In this document: piece after piece, positions 61,369 through 64,000 of the stretch
How the letters are laid out: each line of letters starts with the position of its first letter
How positions within the stretch are numbered: the stretch's first letter is position 1
Source of the DNA: Candidatus Nitrospira nitrosa
GTDB lineage: Bacteria > Nitrospirota > Nitrospiria > Nitrospirales > Nitrospiraceae
Length of the DNA stretch: 64,000 nt
Assembly: GCF_001458735.1 (NCBI RefSeq)
Contig: NZ_CZQA01000001.1
Coordinates: 1,488,001-1,552,000, forward strand
Direction of reading: 5' to 3'
Translations under genes and position numbers: made by a program
The notes under the pieces: generated by a model
What the model saw: the letters and a program-made list of their open reading frames with translations, nothing else
Told to the model about the DNA's origin: nothing
Databases searched by the model: none

Positions 61369-64000
61369 ATGCATCCCTTGCTGGCTCGACAACTGAAACG
61401 CCTGGATCTGGATGAGACGCATCCCCCATCTCCGGTGGTGTGGGATGAGCTGCTGAAGAAGATCAATCAGAGTTATGTCGAAGCTGACCAAGGTCATGCG
61501 CTTCTGGAGCGGTCATTGGCTCTTTCCTCTGCGGAAATGCAGGAACTGTATGCTCAGCTCAAGCAAAGCAGCGAAACTCAACTCGAGCAGGAGCGGAACA
61601 CACTCCAGACGGTGCTCCAGTCGCTGGGTGATGGACTCTGTGTCGTGGACGCGGAGTGGAAGATTCAGTTGGTCAATTCTCAAGCCGAGCTATTGTTTGG
61701 GGAAACCGGTCCCGCACTCATCGGGCGTTCGGTATATCGAATGATTTCACCTGGCCCCGAAGAATACCGGTCCGAATGTCTCATTACCGACTCGACGTTT
61801 CCTTCACTCGCGTCCGGTGATCCCTATCGGACGGATGATGGAGTGTTGTTGGCCAGGAATGGCGAACTGCTGCCCATTGCCCTGGTCGTGACGCCTCTGC
61901 TGTTGGCAGGAAAGGCAATCGGCGCGGTGTTGGTGCTCAGAGACGTTTCGCATCAGAAGCGGGTTGAACGGGAACGTCAACAGACTGAGGGCGTGCTTCG
62001 GCGTATTAAGACCGGCTTGTCTGAATTGGCAGAAAGTCCAGAAATCTATAATGGGAACCTCGAGGAGGCCTTTCAAACAATCACGCGTGTGGCCGCGGTC
62101 TTTCTGTGTGTCGAACGGGTCAGTATTTGGTTTTTTACAGAGGATCGTTCCGCGATTCAATGTGCCAAGCTCTTTCATTTCACCACTCAAGAGTATTCGC
62201 AGGGCACCGTACTGACGGCGACGGCGTATCCACATTATTTCAGAGAGTTGGCGGCGGAACAACCTGTGGTGGCGGATGATGCGCAGCACGATCCAAAGAC
62301 GGCGGAGTTTACCGCGAGCTATTTAGCTCCCCTGGGAATTACCTCAATGCTTGATATCCCGATCCGTTCCGGAGGTCGGATGGTGGGGGTGATCTGTCAC
62401 GAGCACATTGGTCCCTTTCGGTCTTGGACGTTGGAGGAGCAACATTTTGCCGTGTCGGTATCCAACACGCTCACATTGGCACTTGAGGCGGCTGATCGGA
62501 AAAAGGTTGAACAGGCCTTACGGACCAGCGAAGGGCGTCTGACGATGACGGTCCAGAGTACGAACATTGGGATTTGGGATTGGGATCTCACTTCCAATGA
62601 GATGTACTTTTCCCCTGAATGGAAGCGGCAGCTGGGATATGAGGATCATGAGTTTGCCAATTCGTTTCAGGAGTGGGAATGTCGAGTCCACCCAGACGAC
62701 CTCGAGCGCTCTCTTGGTGCGATTGAGGCCTATCTCAATGGGCGCGTGGGAGCACTCGAGAATGAGCATCGTCTTCGCCATAAAGACGGGTCTTATCGAT
62801 GGATCCTTGCCCGTGGGACCATCATTAGGAATGAGGGAGTACTCTCGTCTCGCATGGTTGGCATCCACATCGATGTGACCGACCGGAAAACCGCTGAGGA
62901 GGTGCTACGTCAAGCCAAAGACGCGGCGGAAGCAGCGAGTCGTGCCAAGAGCCAATTTCTTGCCAACATGAGCCACGAGATTCGGACACCGATGAACGGT
63001 GTGCTGGGCCTGGCGGAGTTGTTGCTTCGCTGTTCACTGAACGAGAAAGAGCGGCATCTGACTCAATCGATTCATCGATCTGGGTCCGTTCTCCTGGCAA
63101 TCATCAATGACATTCTCGACTTCTCCAAAATCGAGGCGGGGAAATTACAATTGGAGGCCATCCCCTTTGAGGTTCGACGGACCGTTGAGGAAGCCTTAGC
63201 AGTGTCCTCCCCTACGGCGGAACAGAAAGGACTGAGACTATCCTGTCACATCGACCCGCGCATTCCAGTTTCCCTGATCGGTGATCCGACAAGGCTGAGA
63301 CAGATCCTCGTCAATCTAGTCAGCAATGCAGTCAAATTCACTGAGCAGGGTGCCATCACCGTCAGCGCCGAGCTGGAGGAGACAAGAGAAGGGCGATATG
63401 GGTTGTCCATCAGTGTGACTGATACAGGTATCGGGATTTCCCTTGAAGCCCAGACAAACATCTTCGATGCCTTCTCTCAGGCAGATGGGTCGACGACGAG
63501 AAAGTATGGTGGGACAGGATTGGGCCTGGCAATTGTGAAGCAACTGGTGACCCTCATGGGTGGGACCATTAAGCTCCAGAGTCGCCCAAGAGAGGGGACC
63601 TGTTTTCGATTCACGGTCTACTGTAAGCCCGCTGATATGCCGAGTCAGAGGCCGATGGAGTCGATCGCTGCGTCAGACAACCGTGGTGAAGCGGTCAGGG
63701 ATCAGCGTCCTGTGAGAAGGAGAGAGGTTCGTATTCTCCTCGTGGAGGACAATCCTGTGAATCGCGAAGTGGCGGGCGGCATGTTAGAAGTACTCAATTG
63801 TCGCATCGACACGGCGGAGAATGGGCGAGAAGCCGTCGATGCGATAGCCAAGACAGAGTATGCACTCGTCTTTATGGACTGTCAGATGCCGGAGATGGAT
63901 GGATTGACGGCGACCAAACTGATCAGAGCTCGTGAAGCGGAACAGACCCAACAGACCGGAGACTCTGCAGTTGCTCCTCCGCCACGACTGCCGATCGTGG
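61369..64000 (+). CDS. Hybrid sensor histidine kinase, 3' end outside window
   Basis: Some 877 residues are visible from ATG 61369; the frame is open to the edge. Order: coiled N-terminus (30-85), PAS (85-200), GAF (215-375), PAS (385-510), HisKA with [20 protein letters not shown], ATPase with NLVSNAVKFTEQG, VTDTGIGIS and [19 protein letters not shown], then a receiver (ILLVEDNPVNREVAGGML, LVFMDCQMPEMDG with the Asp). A further receiver or HPt domain may lie beyond the edge. No membrane helix is seen. The coupling to the FIST gene suggests it reads that sensor. Confidence 0.92.
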   Translation, partial: MHPLLARQLKRLDLDETHPPSPVVWDELLKKINQSYVEADQGHALLERSLALSSAEMQELYAQLKQSSETQLEQERNTLQTVLQSLGDGLCVVDAEWKIQLVNSQAELLFGETGPALIGRSVYRMISPGPEEYRSECLITDSTFPSLASGDPYRTDDGVLLARNGELLPIALVVTPLLLAGKAIGAVLVLRDVSHQKRVERERQQTEGVLRRIKTGLSELAESPEIYNGNLEEAFQTITRVAAVFLCVERVSIWFFTEDRSAIQCAKLFHFTTQEYSQGTVLTATAYPHYFRELAAEQPVVADDAQHDPKTAEFTASYLAPLGITSMLDIPIRSGGRMVGVICHEHIGPFRSWTLEEQHFAVSVSNTLTLALEAADRKKVEQALRTSEGRLTMTVQSTNIGIWDWDLTSNEMYFSPEWKRQLGYEDHEFANSFQEWECRVHPDDLERSLGAIEAYLNGRVGALENEHRLRHKDGSYRWILARGTIIRNEGVLSSRMVGIHIDVTDRKTAEEVLRQAKDAAEAASRAKSQFLANMSHEIRTPMNGVLGLAELLLRCSLNEKERHLTQSIHRSGSVLLAIINDILDFSKIEAGKLQLEAIPFEVRRTVEEALAVSSPTAEQKGLRLSCHIDPRIPVSLIGDPTRLRQILVNLVSNAVKFTEQGAITVSAELEETREGRYGLSISVTDTGIGISLEAQTNIFDAFSQADGSTTRKYGGTGLGLAIVKQLVTLMGGTIKLQSRPREGTCFRFTVYCKPADMPSQRPMESIAASDNRGEAVRDQRPVRRREVRILLVEDNPVNREVAGGMLEVLNCRIDTAENGREAVDAIAKTEYALVFMDCQMPEMDGLTATKLIRAREAEQTQQTGDSAVAPPPRLPIV

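Noticed and set aside
1-64000. tRNA, rRNA and CRISPR arrays
   Set aside because: No cloverleaf-like stretch with a T-loop GTTCGA context, no rRNA landmarks and no regularly spaced long repeats were found by reading.

Overview
The window looks like a bacterial chromosome segment of moderate GC content, most likely from Nitrospira or a close relative in the Nitrospirota. That assignment is an inference. It rests on family content: pyruvoyl-dependent arginine decarboxylase beside a bacterial deoxyhypusine-synthase-like gene, PCP_red-domain proteins beside SPASM radical SAM enzymes, UbiE-type quinone methylation, and a large number of sensor kinases. No rRNA, tRNA or CRISPR array was seen.

Region 1 (1-16.3 kb) is a phosphate and polyphosphate neighbourhood. 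It holds a Tat-exported PhoX-type phosphatase, polyphosphate kinase with a divergent CorA-like membrane protein, a secreted phytase-like esterase, a CBS pair protein, a truncated CYTH protein, SixA and a PsiE-like protein. It also holds arginine decarboxylase and a DHS-like polyamine enzyme. Six intergenic regions carry arrays of two to four 7-bp half-sites (TTTAC / CTGTAAC / CTGTAAT type) at an exact 11-bp period, which is the geometry of PhoB boxes. They precede phoX, the DHS-like gene, ppk, the phytase-like gene, the CBS gene and psiE, so the region reads as a local Pho regulon that includes a polyamine gene. Several very small genes with strong ribosome binding sites lie inside it, including a 27-residue membrane peptide.

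Region 2 (16.5-30.1 kb) is mostly housekeeping and redox: ftsK-lolA, a 2OG-Fe(II) oxygenase, a lone receiver protein, a CopD-like membrane protein, a SPASM radical SAM enzyme with a C-terminal PCP_red domain, a fusion of two USP domains with three PCP_red-like segments and a rubredoxin-like zinc ribbon, ubiE with a B12-binding radical SAM gene, and an ODP-type diiron metallo-beta-lactamase protein translationally coupled to a chemoreceptor-like protein.

Region 3 (31.1-39.4 kb) is an accessory island. It holds an acidic protein with an EFELEME start, an HEVGH putative metalloprotein, an unknown protein, a 1014-residue PhoD-like phosphodiesterase and a further unknown protein. The last two share an N-terminal leader (M-x-E-R-x-x-F-E-x-E-L-[VI]-D-L-G). 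A decayed copy of the third protein's C-terminus lies between them, and an IS30-family transposase remnant closes the island. This is the best candidate for an undescribed system, possibly exported effectors with exchangeable cassettes.

Region 4 (39.8-46.8 kb) has uvrA, an MNT/HEPN toxin-antitoxin pair bounded by a diverged second copy of the uvrA 3' end, a membrane-anchored acyl-carrier-like protein, a DUF486 protein and a HerA-type ATPase.

Region 5 (47.6-64 kb) is a signalling block made by tandem duplication of a six-gene module: PAS/GAF kinase, LuxR-type regulator, second LuxR-type regulator, LuxR regulator with a pseudo-receiver, lone receiver, and membrane kinase. Complementary members of the two copies have decayed. 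It continues into a FIST sensor protein and a hybrid kinase that runs off the window. A three-copy 21-bp tandem repeat lies just upstream of the first kinase.
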